Part shown: positions 33,823 to 41,891 of the stretch, piece after piece | Position numbering within the stretch: the stretch's first letter is position 1 | Layout of the letters: every line of letters starts with the position of its first letter | NCBI RefSeq assembly: GCF_000426045.1 | Contig: NZ_AUEP01000005.1 | Coordinates: 248,001 to 312,000, forward strand | Origin: Marmoricola sp. URHB0036 | GTDB lineage: Bacteria > Actinomycetota > Actinomycetes > Propionibacteriales > Nocardioidaceae | Direction of reading: 5' to 3' | DNA length: 64,000 nucleotides | Program-made: the position numbers and the translations under genes | Notes under the pieces: generated by a model | Database searches by the model: none | What the model was told of the DNA's origin: nothing | Seen by the model: only the letters and a program-made list of their open reading frames with translations

Positions 33823-35517
33823 CTACCAGAAGATGATGTTGAGGACGATGACCATGACGCCGGCGACCGCTGCCAGCTTGTTCGGGTTCTGCCACCAGGC
33901 CAGGGTGCCCTCGTTGGCGTCGTGGAAGTCGCTGCGTGGCGTCTCCGACCAGACCAGGCCGCGCAGCTCGGACACCGGTTTGGGTCGGGTCACCATCGTC
34001 ACCGCGACACTGACCACGATGTCCACGATGAAGGCCGCGCCCGCTGCCGCGAACGCCGCGCCCTGGCTCTTCAGCGGGAGTACGCCGGTCGAGAGACTGC
34101 CGAGCGCGTCCTTGCTGAGGATGCCGACCAGCACGGCGGCGGCCGTGCCGCTGACCAGGCCCGTCCAGCCGGCCGTCGGGGTCATCTTCTTCCAGAACAT
34201 GCCGAGGATGAAGGTGGCGAACAGTGGTGCGTTGAAGAAGCCGAACAGGGTCTGCAGGTAGGTCATGATGTTCTGGTAGTTGCGGGCGAACAACGCCGTA
34301 CCGATCGCGATGACCGTGGCCGCGACGGTGGCGACCCGGCCGATCCGCAGGTAGTAGTCGTCGCTGCGGCCCTTCACGACGTAGGTCTCCCAGAGGTCGT
34401 AGGAGAACACCGTGTTGAAGGCGGAGATGTTGGCCGCCATACCGGCCATGAACGACGCCAGCAGACCTGCGATCGCGACGCCCAGCATGCCGTTGGGCAG
34501 CAGGTCGTTGATCAGGTAGAGCAACGAGTTGTTGTAGTCGAACTTGGGGTCGCCGCTCGCCTTGGCCTTGGCGACCTCGGAGACGAGCACAGCGGCGATC
34601 ATGCCCGGCACGATGACCATGAACGGCACGAACATCTTCGGGAAGGAGCCGATGATCGGCGAGCGCTGGGCGGCCGACATCGAGCTCGACGCCATCGCCC
34701 GCTGCACCTCGACGAAGTTGGTCGTCCAGTAGCCGAAGGACAGCACGAAGCCGAGCCCGAAGATGATGCCGACGACCGACCAGAAGGGGTCGGCGATGCC
34801 GGTCAGGTTGGTCCCCGGCCACGAGTTGAGCTGGGCGGCGCCGTCGCCGGCAGCCGTGATCTTGTCCTTGAGCCCGCCGTAGCCGCCGACCCGGTGCAGC
34901 CCCACGATGGTGAGCGGGACCAGCGCGGCGACGATCACGAAGAACTGCAGCACCTCGTTGTAGATCGCCGCCGACAGCCCGCCGAGGGTGATGTAGGAGA
35001 GCACGATGGCGGCGGCCACGAGCAGCGAGACGTAGAGGTTCCAGCCGAGCAGCAGGTTGACGATCTTGGCCAGCAGGAACAGGTTGATGCCCGCGATCAG
35101 CAGCTGTGCCAGCGCGAAGCTGAGCGCGTTGACGAGGTGGGCACCGGTGCCGAACCGCTTGCGCATGAACTCCGGGACCGAGCGGACCTTGGAGCCGTAG
35201 TAGAAGGGCATCATCACGACGCCGAGGAACAGCATGGCCGGGACGGCGCCGACCCAGAAGTAGTGCACCGTCGGGATGCCGAACTGCGCACCGTTGGCGG
35301 ACATGCCCATGATCTCGACGGCGCCGAGGTTGGCCGAGATGAACGCCAGCCCGGTGACCCAGGCCGGTAGCGAGCGACCGGAGAGGAAGAAGTCAAGGCT
35401 GCTGGAGACCGAGCGCCGAGCGATGATGCCGATGCCGATGACGAAGCCGAAGTAGAGGGCAACCAACAGGTAGTCGACCCAGTTGGCGTCGAGACGTAGA
35501 TCAGCTGCCAGTACCAT
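33823..35517 (-). CDS. Sodium:solute symporter (SSS family, SGLT-like)
   Basis: 564 aa, about 14 membrane helices. SSS signatures: DFFLSGRSLPAWVTGLAFISANLGAVEIMG, GGLSAAIYNEVLQFFVIV and LGFGYWTTNF-like segments, as in vSGLT-type sugar transporters. Likely Na+-coupled uptake of a sugar or related solute; galE downstream on the opposite strand hints at galactose or glucose but is not proof. Good GGGAGG site before the ATG at 35517. Confidence 0.88.
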   Translation of the reverse strand: MVLAADLRLDANWVDYLLVALYFGFVIGIGIIARRSVSSSLDFFLSGRSLPAWVTGLAFISANLGAVEIMGMSANGAQFGIPTVHYFWVGAVPAMLFLGVVMMPFYYGSKVRSVPEFMRKRFGTGAHLVNALSFALAQLLIAGINLFLLAKIVNLLLGWNLYVSLLVAAAIVLSYITLGGLSAAIYNEVLQFFVIVAALVPLTIVGLHRVGGYGGLKDKITAAGDGAAQLNSWPGTNLTGIADPFWSVVGIIFGLGFVLSFGYWTTNFVEVQRAMASSSMSAAQRSPIIGSFPKMFVPFMVIVPGMIAAVLVSEVAKAKASGDPKFDYNNSLLYLINDLLPNGMLGVAIAGLLASFMAGMAANISAFNTVFSYDLWETYVVKGRSDDYYLRIGRVATVAATVIAIGTALFARNYQNIMTYLQTLFGFFNAPLFATFILGMFWKKMTPTAGWTGLVSGTAAAVLVGILSKDALGSLSTGVLPLKSQGAAFAAAGAAFIVDIVVSVAVTMVTRPKPVSELRGLVWSETPRSDFHDANEGTLAWWQNPNKLAAVAGVMVIVLNIIFW

Positions 35518-35620
35518 CGAGCCTCCCGGGATCGGATCGGACCGTGAGGCACGTTACTCCTCGACGGACCCCGTACCCCACGGCTTCGCAATCGACACAC
35601 CACGGATCTGGAGGACTCGT

Positions 35621-36583
35621 ATGTCGTGGTTGGTGACCGGAGGAGCCGGCTACATCGGCGCCCACGTGGTTCGGGCCTTCGAGCAGGTCGGGCTGGATGT
35701 CGTCGTCGTCGACGACCTGTCCAGCGGGCACCGCGAGTTCGTGCACGACGAGGTCCCGTTCGTGAACGGCACCATCGTCGACACCGACCTGATGGAACGC
35801 ACCATGCGCGAGCACGACGTCGAGGGCGTCGTACACCTCGCCGGCTACAAGTACGCCGGGGTCTCGGTGGAGCGGCCGCTGCACACCTACACGCAGAACG
35901 TCACCGGCACCGTGAACCTGCTGGAGGCGATGGAGCGCACCGGGGCAGACAAGATGGTGTTCTCCTCGAGTGCGGCCACCTTCGGGACGCCCGACGTCGA
36001 CCTCGTCACCGAGGAGACCGAGACGCGTCCCGAGTCGCCGTACGGCGAGAGCAAGCTGATCGGCGAGTGGGTCATCCGTGACCAGGGCCGCGCCAAGGGC
36101 CTCCGGCACACCTCGCTGCGCTACTTCAACGTGGTCGGCTCCGGGGCCGACGACCTCTACGACACCAGCCCACACAACCTGTTCCCGATCGTGTTCGAGA
36201 AGCTGCTGGCCGGCGAGACCCCGCGGATCAACGGTGACGACTACGCCACGCCCGACGGAACGTGCGTGCGCGACTACGTGCACGTCGCGGACCTCGCGCT
36301 CTCGCACGTCGTGGCGGCCCAACACCTGGCGGCCGGTGACGAGCTGCAGCCGGTCTACAACCTCGGCAGCGGCACCGGCTGCTCGGTTGCCGAGATCATG
36401 TCCGCCATCCGAACGGTCACCGGGATCGACTTCACGCCGACGATCGGCCCGCGCCGGCCCGGCGACCCGGCGCGCATCGTGGCCACCGGCGAGGCCGCCG
36501 CCCGCGACCTCGACTGGAAGATGCGCCACGACCTCGAGGACATGGTCCGGTCGGCCTGGGAGGCCCGCAGCCACGCTGCGTGA
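35621..36583 (+). CDS. galE: UDP-glucose 4-epimerase
   Basis: 320 aa extended SDR. NAD-binding GGAGYIG at 7-13, S117 in FSSSAATFG, and the catalytic Y141-x3-K145 in SPYGESKLIGEW. LRYFNVVGSG and the C-terminal GPRRPGDPARIVA complete the GalE pattern. Interconverts UDP-glucose and UDP-galactose for cell-envelope sugars and the Leloir pathway. GGAGG lies 7 nt before the ATG. Confidence 0.93.
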   Translation: MSWLVTGGAGYIGAHVVRAFEQVGLDVVVVDDLSSGHREFVHDEVPFVNGTIVDTDLMERTMREHDVEGVVHLAGYKYAGVSVERPLHTYTQNVTGTVNLLEAMERTGADKMVFSSSAATFGTPDVDLVTEETETRPESPYGESKLIGEWVIRDQGRAKGLRHTSLRYFNVVGSGADDLYDTSPHNLFPIVFEKLLAGETPRINGDDYATPDGTCVRDYVHVADLALSHVVAAQHLAAGDELQPVYNLGSGTGCSVAEIMSAIRTVTGIDFTPTIGPRRPGDPARIVATGEAAARDLDWKMRHDLEDMVRSAWEARSHAA

Positions 36584-36591
36584 GCCCCTGT

Positions 36592-36597
36592 CATGAT
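36592..36597 (+). promoter_or_regulatory. Leaderless -10 box (CATGAT)
   Basis: CATGAT ends 6 nt before the ATG at 36604, within the 20-nt gap after galE. Confidence 0.4.
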
Positions 36598-36603
36598 CGG
36601 CTC

Positions 36604-37368
36604 ATGACCTCCATCACCGATCTGTTCTCGCTCGACGGCAAGGTGGCGATCGTCACCGGCGCCTCCTCCGGTCTCGGCGTCGCGTTCGCGCAGGCGTTCG
36701 CGGAGGCCGGTGCCGACGTCGTGCTGGGCGCCCGCCGGGTCGACCGGCTCGCCGACACTGCGGCCCTCGTCGAGGCGGCCGGCCGACGTGCGATCGCCGT
36801 CGAGACCGATGTCGCCTCCCCCGACGCCTGTCAGCACCTCGTCGACTCCGCGATGGACACCTTCGGCCGGGTCGACGTACTCATCAACAACGCCGGGATC
36901 GGAACCGCAGCACCAGCCACTCGCGAGAAGCCGGAAGACTTCCGCCAGGTCATCGACGTCAACCTGAACGGCTGCTACTGGATGGCCCAGTCGTGCGGAC
37001 GGGTGATGGAGCCCGGATCGTCGATCATCAACATCTCCTCGGTCCTCGGCATCACGACAGCGGGACTCCCGCAGGCGGCGTACGCCTCCTCCAAGGCCGG
37101 CCTGATCGGCCTGACCCGCGACCTCGCCCAGCAGTGGACCGGCCGCAAGGGCATCCGCGTCAACGCGATCGCGCCCGGGTTCTTCGAGTCCGAGATGACC
37201 GACCAGTACCCCGACGGCTACCTCGAGGCCCAGCAGGCCCGCATCCCCGCCGGCCGCAAGGGCGACCCCCGCGAGCTGGCCGCGACGGCCGTCTTCCTCG
37301 CCTCCCCCGCCGCCGGCTACATCACCGGCCAGACCCTGCCCGTCGACGGAGGCATGACCATCACCTGA
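36604..37368 (+). CDS. Classical short-chain dehydrogenase/reductase
   Basis: 254 aa. TGASSGLG at 18-25, NNAG at 95-98, and the catalytic S146/Y160/K164 set (INISSVLG..., AAYASSKAG). The C-terminus TGQTLPVDGGMTIT is typical of FabG-like SDRs. Arg following GA suggests NADP(H) preference (inference). Substrate unknown. Its end overlaps the convergent small membrane gene by 8 nt. Confidence 0.88.
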   Translation: MTSITDLFSLDGKVAIVTGASSGLGVAFAQAFAEAGADVVLGARRVDRLADTAALVEAAGRRAIAVETDVASPDACQHLVDSAMDTFGRVDVLINNAGIGTAAPATREKPEDFRQVIDVNLNGCYWMAQSCGRVMEPGSSIINISSVLGITTAGLPQAAYASSKAGLIGLTRDLAQQWTGRKGIRVNAIAPGFFESEMTDQYPDGYLEAQQARIPAGRKGDPRELAATAVFLASPAAGYITGQTLPVDGGMTIT

Positions 37369-37552
37369 CCGGTCGCCGCTTCCGGACCCAGAAGGCAACC
37401 CAGGCGATCACCAGCGCGAACCAGACGACCAGCTCCGGCACACCGATACCGAACCCACCCGCGGTCGGCAGAAGCAGCAGCACGAACAAGCCGAGGACCA
37501 GCGTGGTGACGCTCATGCCCTCACGCTTCTCCGTCGTCCCGTCGGTGTTCAT
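37361..37552 (-). CDS. Small two-helix membrane protein (63 aa)
   Basis: 63 aa with two hydrophobic helices (VTTLVLGLFVLLLLPTAGGF and VPELVVWFALVIAWVAFWV) and a basic tail KRRPVR. ATG at 37550-37552 lies 6 nt after TACGAT, which supports a real leaderless gene. Function unknown. Confidence 0.65.
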   Translation of the reverse strand: MNTDGTTEKREGMSVTTLVLGLFVLLLLPTAGGFGIGVPELVVWFALVIAWVAFWVRKRRPVR

Positions 37553-37558
37553 GCGGCC

Positions 37559-37564
37559 ATCGTA
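37559..37564 (-). promoter_or_regulatory. Leaderless -10 box (TACGAT)
   Basis: TACGAT on the minus strand ends 6 nt before the ATG at 37552. Confidence 0.45.
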
Positions 37565-37622
37565 GGCGGCGGCCGACGAGACGAGCCGCCTTGATCGACC
37601 AGTCCGTTGGCCGTGACGACAA

Positions 37623-37666
37623 GGTGGTCGAGCAGCGAGCGGAGCGAGCGGATAGTCGAGACCACT
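37623..37666. repeat. REP-like element, copy 1
   Basis: GGTGGTCGAG at the left and CGAGACCACT at the right frame two AGCGAGCG-like units. The outer 6 bp (GTGGTC/GACCAC) are inverted, the inner units direct. Same architecture as copy 2, with more divergence. Confidence 0.6.
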
Positions 37667-37721
37667 CGGGGCTGGTCGACCGGTCAGAGCCAACGAGAGT
37701 CGTGGTTTCCGTCGGCGTGGG

Positions 37722-37789
37722 GTTGCGGTGGCGTCCCGATGCCTTTGTGCGGCTTCCGGCCGCGGGGGTCCAGAACCTGTGGTTGCGGC
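37722..37789 (+). repeat. Left inverted repeat flanking the HNH gene
   Basis: 68-bp arm matching the reverse complement of 39325-39392. The outer 24 bp (37722-37745, ...GTGGCGTCCCGATGCCTT) differ at one base, and the inner 14 bp (37776-37789, CCTGTGGTTGCGGC) are identical. The spacing between the blocks is the same in both arms, with about two thirds identity between them. Confidence 0.75.
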
Positions 37790-37835
37790 GGTCAGGGTTC
37801 TGGCAAGTGGGTCCGTCGCGGTTTGCTTGGTGTTC

Positions 37836-37877
37836 GGTGGTTGAGGAGCGAGCGCCAGCGAGCGTCTCGAAACCACC
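37836..37877. repeat. REP-like element, copy 2
   Basis: 42 bp: outer inverted GGTGGTT/AACCACC, inner direct repeat AGCGAGCG-CC-AGCGAGCG, then TCTCGAA. Related in plan to copy 1, about 170 bp away. Elements of this look are interspersed in many Nocardioides-type genomes (recollection, not checked). Confidence 0.65.
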
Positions 37878-37945
37878 CGATGGAGGGGGTCAGAAGAGTT
37901 CTCCACACCTTCGAATCTCTGGGCGAAACTGTCGGTGCCGACGTC

Positions 37946-37951
37946 TAGAGT
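37946..37951 (+). promoter_or_regulatory. Leaderless -10 box (TAGAGT) of the HNH gene
   Basis: TAGAGT ends 6 nt before the ATG at 37958. Confidence 0.5.
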
Positions 37952-37957
37952 TTCTGC

Positions 37958-39250
37958 ATGGACACCACCACCACCCTCACCGCCACTGAGGTGATCGAGC
38001 GTGTCCAGGCAGCCCGCGCGCTGGCCCACCAGTGTGCAGTCGAGCAGCTCCAGATGGCGGTCCACTGGGCGCTGATCCACCCGTGCCGGGATGAGTTCCC
38101 GGCCGGCTGGGAGGACGACCACGGCATCTTCGCCACCGCATCTCGCGCGCCGTTGGCTGGTGCGGGTGCGCCGCTGGTCGATGAGTTCGCGCCGGCCTCG
38201 TTCGCGGCCGCTCTGGGCATCTCGCTGGAGGCGGCCAAGCAGCGGATGGCCGATGCCCTGGAGCTGGTCTATCGGCTTCCTCGGCTCTGGGAGTTGGTCG
38301 AGGCCGGAGTGGTCCCGGTGTGGCGAGCCCGGGCGATCTCCAGGGAGACCCACGACCTCTCGCCAGAGGCGGTCGCGTTCGCCGACCGGCTCATCTCCGC
38401 TACGCCCTCGAAGATCGGGCTGGTCGACGCCGCCCGGCTGGTCCAGGAGGCCCGGCTGTACTTCGACCCCGACCGCGCCGTGGCCGACGAAGAAGAAGAG
38501 CTCGCCCGCCGAGGCGTGTGGCTGCGGCACCGCGGCAACCCCGCCACCACCGACGTGGTGATGACCCTGGACACCCCCGACGCATTGTTGTTCGACCAGA
38601 CCGTCGGCCGGATCGCCGGCGAACTGCGCGACCTCGGCGACACCGAACCGGTCGACGTCCGCCGAGCCCGGGCGGTCGGGATCCTGGCCGACCCCCAATA
38701 CGCCCTCGATCTCATGTCCGGACGCGACGCAGTACCCAGCGTTGGCCGCGGTCTCGGTGCAGTGAACCTGTACGTGCACCTCGACCCGGACCAGCCCGGC
38801 GCGGTGTCGATCGAGAAGCTCGGTGCGGCCACCGACCAGCTCCTCACCGAGTGGCTCACCGGCTACGCCGCCGCCGGCGGCAAGGTCATCATCCGACCCG
38901 TCCTCGACCTCTCCTCGACCCAGGCGGTCGACCAGCACGACCCACCCAGTGCGATGCGAGAGCTCTGCACCCTGCGCGACGCCTACTGCGTCTTCCCCGG
39001 CTGCATCCGCGACTCCCGGTCGTGCGACCTCGACCACATCACCGCCTACATCCCCATGTCCGACGGCGGCCCACCCGGCCAGACCAACCCGCTGAACCTT
39101 GCGCCGTTGTGCAGGACGCATCACCGGATGAAGACCTTCACCGCCTGGGACTACAAACGTCTCGAGGACGGCACCTACATCTGGACCAGCCCGACCGGCC
39201 ACCAGTACGAGGTCCCACCCATCAGCCGCCGCCCACCGCGAAGAATCTGA
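37958..39250 (+). CDS. DUF222 / 13E12-repeat family HNH endonuclease-like protein
   Basis: 430 aa. The DUF222 helical domain fills residues about 10-310. The C-terminal HNH domain has DLDHI with D359/H360, the cysteines CVFPGC and LAPLC, and THHRMK with H388/H389. This family (13E12 repeats in Mycobacterium) is multicopy in actinobacterial genomes and often associated with mobile or repetitive loci; its biological role is not settled. The gene is enclosed by 68-bp inverted repeats, so the whole ~1.67-kb unit may be a mobile or formerly mobile cassette. Confidence 0.9.
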   Translation: MDTTTTLTATEVIERVQAARALAHQCAVEQLQMAVHWALIHPCRDEFPAGWEDDHGIFATASRAPLAGAGAPLVDEFAPASFAAALGISLEAAKQRMADALELVYRLPRLWELVEAGVVPVWRARAISRETHDLSPEAVAFADRLISATPSKIGLVDAARLVQEARLYFDPDRAVADEEEELARRGVWLRHRGNPATTDVVMTLDTPDALLFDQTVGRIAGELRDLGDTEPVDVRRARAVGILADPQYALDLMSGRDAVPSVGRGLGAVNLYVHLDPDQPGAVSIEKLGAATDQLLTEWLTGYAAAGGKVIIRPVLDLSSTQAVDQHDPPSAMRELCTLRDAYCVFPGCIRDSRSCDLDHITAYIPMSDGGPPGQTNPLNLAPLCRTHHRMKTFTAWDYKRLEDGTYIWTSPTGHQYEVPPISRRPPRRI

Positions 39251-39260
39251 AGCCCCCGAC

Positions 39261-39284
39261 ACCCCGGCCAGCCCCAGCCGGGGT
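39261..39284 (+). terminator. GC-rich hairpin after the HNH gene
   Basis: ACCCCGGC (39261-39268) pairs with GCCGGGGT (39277-39284), loop of 8 nt, 10 nt after the stop. No T run follows, so it may slow rather than end transcription on its own. Confidence 0.4.
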
Positions 39285-39324
39285 CACAGCCATGCCCTGA
39301 GGCGAAAACCCACCTCAACCGGCA

Positions 39325-39392
39325 GCCGCAACCACAGGATCTCGAGCCAAGCGACCGCACGCCGACCGAAGGCATCGGGACGCCACGGCAAC
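39325..39392 (-). repeat. Right inverted repeat flanking the HNH gene
   Basis: Partner of 37722-37789 in inverted orientation; conserved blocks at 39369-39392 (23/24) and 39325-39338 (14/14). Confidence 0.75.
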
Positions 39393-39510
39393 CACCGCGG
39401 ACGTCGACCACGTACCCCGTCAACCCGCATCCCCGACCAGACCCGAGCCGACACGGAAGCAATAGCAACAAGCCCAGGCCCAGGCGACCACGACCCGTCG
39501 AGCCCGAGGG

Positions 39511-39894
39511 TCAGACGAGAGCCCAGACGAGCAGCGAGAGCAGTGCCAGGGCCGGGAACAGGCCTTGGACGACGGCGGCCCGTGCCTTGGAGGAGTCGGA
39601 GGTGATCAGCACCAGGGCGGCGGCGAGCATCGAGCCGGTGGCGAAGACGATCAGGGCGATGGACGCGGGGCGGTTGCTGCCGACCAGGGCGATGCCGACG
39701 ATGGTGCCGATGGCGAGGAACAGGTTGTAGAAGCCCTGGTTGTAGGCCAGCGGCCGGGTGAGGGCGGCGGCTTCCTCCGTCGTACCGAACACGCGCCGCG
39801 TGGCCGGCTCGGTCCAGCGCAGCGACTCCAGCACGAAGATGTAGACGTGCACGAGAGCTGCGAGGGCGGCGAACACGCAAGCGGCGACGAGCAC
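39511..39894 (-). CDS. DUF1304 membrane protein
   Basis: 127 aa, GTG start preceded by TAGCCT at a 6-nt distance. Four membrane helices with the DUF1304 signatures HVYIFVLESLRW and YNQGFYNLFLAIG. Family function unknown; a YwdK-like membrane protein. Divergent from the general-stress-like gene. Confidence 0.88.
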   Translation of the reverse strand: MLVAACVFAALAALVHVYIFVLESLRWTEPATRRVFGTTEEAAALTRPLAYNQGFYNLFLAIGTIVGIALVGSNRPASIALIVFATGSMLAAALVLITSDSSKARAAVVQGLFPALALLSLLVWALV

Positions 39895-39900
39895 GCGCTC

Positions 39901-39906
39901 AGGCTA
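39901..39906 (-). promoter_or_regulatory. Leaderless -10 box (TAGCCT)
   Basis: TAGCCT on the minus strand ends 6 nt before the GTG at 39894. Confidence 0.45.
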
Positions 39907-39941
39907 CTCAGTTTCGACCATCCGTTTGCGACACTGGGCGC

Positions 39942-40427
39942 ATGAGTCAGTCCCAGAGCTTCCGCATCCCCACGTCGGCGCTCACCCTCGAGTTCCCGCT
40001 GTCCCTCGGCGTCTACGAGAAGTACGAGCAGGCCCAGAAGGCCGTCGACTTCCTCTCCGACAACGAGTTCCCGGTGCAGAACTGCCTGATCGTCGGCACC
40101 GACCTCAAGCAGATCGAGCGCGTCACCGGTCGCCTCACCTACGGCAAGGTGGCGACCGGAGGACTTCTCTCCGGGATCTGGATGGGCCTGTTCGTCGGGC
40201 TGGTCGTCTCACTGTTCAGCACCGGCAGCAGCACCATCGCGATCATCCTCGGCACGATGCTCTTCGGTGCGGTCTTCGGCCTGGTCTGGGCGCTGGCGGG
40301 GTACGCCGCCACCCGCGGCCGTCGCGACTTCACCTCCGTCACCCAGGTGGTCGCCACCCGCTACGAGGTGCTGGTCGAGCACAGGTTCGCCGAGCAGGGC
40401 CGTCAGCTCCTCGCCACCATGACGTAG
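39942..40427 (+). CDS. General stress protein 17M-like membrane protein
   Basis: 161 aa. The N-terminal half (LGVYEKYEQAQKAVDFLSDNEFPVQNCLIVGTDLKQIERVTGR) is the YflT/GSP17M alpha-beta domain. Two membrane helices follow (GGLLSGIWMGLFVGLVVSLF, IAIILGTMLFGAVFGLVWALAGY), then a soluble tail. Such proteins are SigB/SigF-type stress regulon members; a SigF-type sigma gene lies 3.6 kb away. GACACT lies 6 nt before the ATG but is a weak -10. Confidence 0.85.
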   Translation: MSQSQSFRIPTSALTLEFPLSLGVYEKYEQAQKAVDFLSDNEFPVQNCLIVGTDLKQIERVTGRLTYGKVATGGLLSGIWMGLFVGLVVSLFSTGSSTIAIILGTMLFGAVFGLVWALAGYAATRGRRDFTSVTQVVATRYEVLVEHRFAEQGRQLLATMT

Positions 40428-40430
40428 CAC

Positions 40431-40436
40431 TAGGGT
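40431..40436 (+). promoter_or_regulatory. Leaderless -10 box (TAGGGT)
   Basis: TAGGGT ends 6 nt before the ATG at 40443. Confidence 0.45.
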
Positions 40437-40442
40437 CCTGCC

Positions 40443-41891
40443 ATGCGCCAACCCTCGATCACGATCATCGGTGCCGGTTTCGGTGGGCTGGGCACCGCCG
40501 TCGAGCTGAAGCGGGCGGGATACCGCGACATCACCGTGCTCGAGAAGGCCGAGGGGGTCGGTGGGGTCTGGCGTGAGAACACCTATCCCAACGCGGCCTG
40601 CGACGTGCCGTCGTCCCTCTACTCGTGGTCCTTCGCACCCAACCCCGCGTGGCCGCACCGCTACTCCCGGCAGGACGAGATCCTCGGCTACATCGAGCGG
40701 ACCGCCCGGGAGTACGGCGTCCTCGACCTGGTCCGCACCGGCGTCGAGGTCACGTCGGCGACGTACGACGAGACCACTGCCGGCTGGCACCTGGAGACCT
40801 CGGCCGGCGAGCGGATCGACACCGACGTGCTGGTCACCGCGGTCGGGCAGCTGTCCCGACCGTCGATCCCGGAGCTGCCCGGGCTCGGCACGTTCCAGGG
40901 TCCGGCCTTCCACTCCGCCGAGTGGGACCACTCGGTCGACCTGCGCGGCAAGCGCGTCGCGGTCCTCGGCACCGGAGCGAGCGCCATCCAGTTCGTGCCC
41001 GGCATCCAGTCCGACGCCGCGAACATCACCGTCTTCCAGCGATCGGCGCCGTACGTCGCCCCGAAGCCCGACCGCGAGTACACCGCCACCCACGGCAAGG
41101 TCTTCGAGCGGTTCCCCCGCACCCAGGCCTTCGGTCGCGGACTTACCTGGCGGATCACCGAGCAGTTCAACAAGGCCCTGATCGACGACACCCCCCTGAA
41201 GTCGATGGTGAAGCTCGGCTGGCGAGCTCAGCTGTTCGCCCAGGTGCGCGACCCGGAGCTACGGGCGAAGCTGATCCCCGACTACGAGTTCGGCTGCAAG
41301 CGGGTGCTGTTCTCCAACGACTGGTACTCAACGCTCGCGAAGCCCAACGTCCACGTCGTGACCGAGCCGGTCGTGGAGGTGCTCCCGGAGGGAGTGCGCA
41401 GCGGTGACGGCACCGTCCACGAGGTCGACGTGATCATCTACGGCACCGGCTTTGCCGCGACCGAGTTCCTGGCCCCGATGCAGATCACCGGCTCCGACGG
41501 AGCCGACCTGCACGCCCGGTGGAAGGGTGGCGCGCGGGCCTTCCTGGGGATCTGCGTCCCGGACTTCCCGAACCTGTTCGTCGTCTACGGACCCAACACC
41601 AACCTCGGTGGCAGCTCGATCATCAACATGCTCGAGGCCGCGGCCCGAGCGATCACCACCCTGCTCCGCCACACCGAGGCCGAGGGGGCACGTTCGGTCG
41701 CCGTGCGTCCCGAGGTCGAGGAACGCTTCGACGCCGAGATCCAGGACCGCCTCAGGAACAGCGTCTGGGCGTCCTGCCACAACTGGTACCACCAGGACGG
41801 CGGGCGCATCAGCACCAACTGGCCGGGACTGGTCGCGGAGTACCAGCAGCGCTGCGCCCAGATCGACCCGGCCGACTTCGTCACCGGTTGA
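40443..41891 (+). CDS. Flavin-containing monooxygenase, Baeyer-Villiger type
   Basis: 482 aa class B flavoprotein monooxygenase. FAD motif GAGFGG at 10-15, BVMO fingerprint F151-x-G-x3-H157-x3-W161 (FQGPAFHSAEWD), NADPH motif VLGTGASA. The family inserts oxygen next to ketones using NADPH and O2. Length fits the shorter BVMO/FMO group. Substrate unknown. The 3' end overlaps the regulator gene on the other strand by 11 nt. Confidence 0.9.
   Translation: MRQPSITIIGAGFGGLGTAVELKRAGYRDITVLEKAEGVGGVWRENTYPNAACDVPSSLYSWSFAPNPAWPHRYSRQDEILGYIERTAREYGVLDLVRTGVEVTSATYDETTAGWHLETSAGERIDTDVLVTAVGQLSRPSIPELPGLGTFQGPAFHSAEWDHSVDLRGKRVAVLGTGASAIQFVPGIQSDAANITVFQRSAPYVAPKPDREYTATHGKVFERFPRTQAFGRGLTWRITEQFNKALIDDTPLKSMVKLGWRAQLFAQVRDPELRAKLIPDYEFGCKRVLFSNDWYSTLAKPNVHVVTEPVVEVLPEGVRSGDGTVHEVDVIIYGTGFAATEFLAPMQITGSDGADLHARWKGGARAFLGICVPDFPNLFVVYGPNTNLGGSSIINMLEAAARAITTLLRHTEAEGARSVAVRPEVEERFDAEIQDRLRNSVWASCHNWYHQDGGRISTNWPGLVAEYQQRCAQIDPADFVTG

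Larger units (their letters stand above)
37553..37957. other. 405-bp intergenic region with REP-like elements and left inverted repeat
   Basis: No credible gene. It holds the promoter of the small membrane gene (37559-37564), two REP-like elements (37623-37666 and 37836-37877), the left arm of the inverted repeat around the HNH gene (37722-37789), and the HNH gene's -10 box (37946-37951). Confidence 0.7.

Noticed and set aside
37607-37948. Protein-coding frame before the HNH gene and its mirror after it (39175-39471)
   Set aside because: Their similarity comes from the inverted repeat arms; no start signals, low-complexity Cys/Gly/Arg composition.
37553-37957. CRISPR array
   Set aside because: Only two diverged repeat units, no regular spacers, no cas genes.
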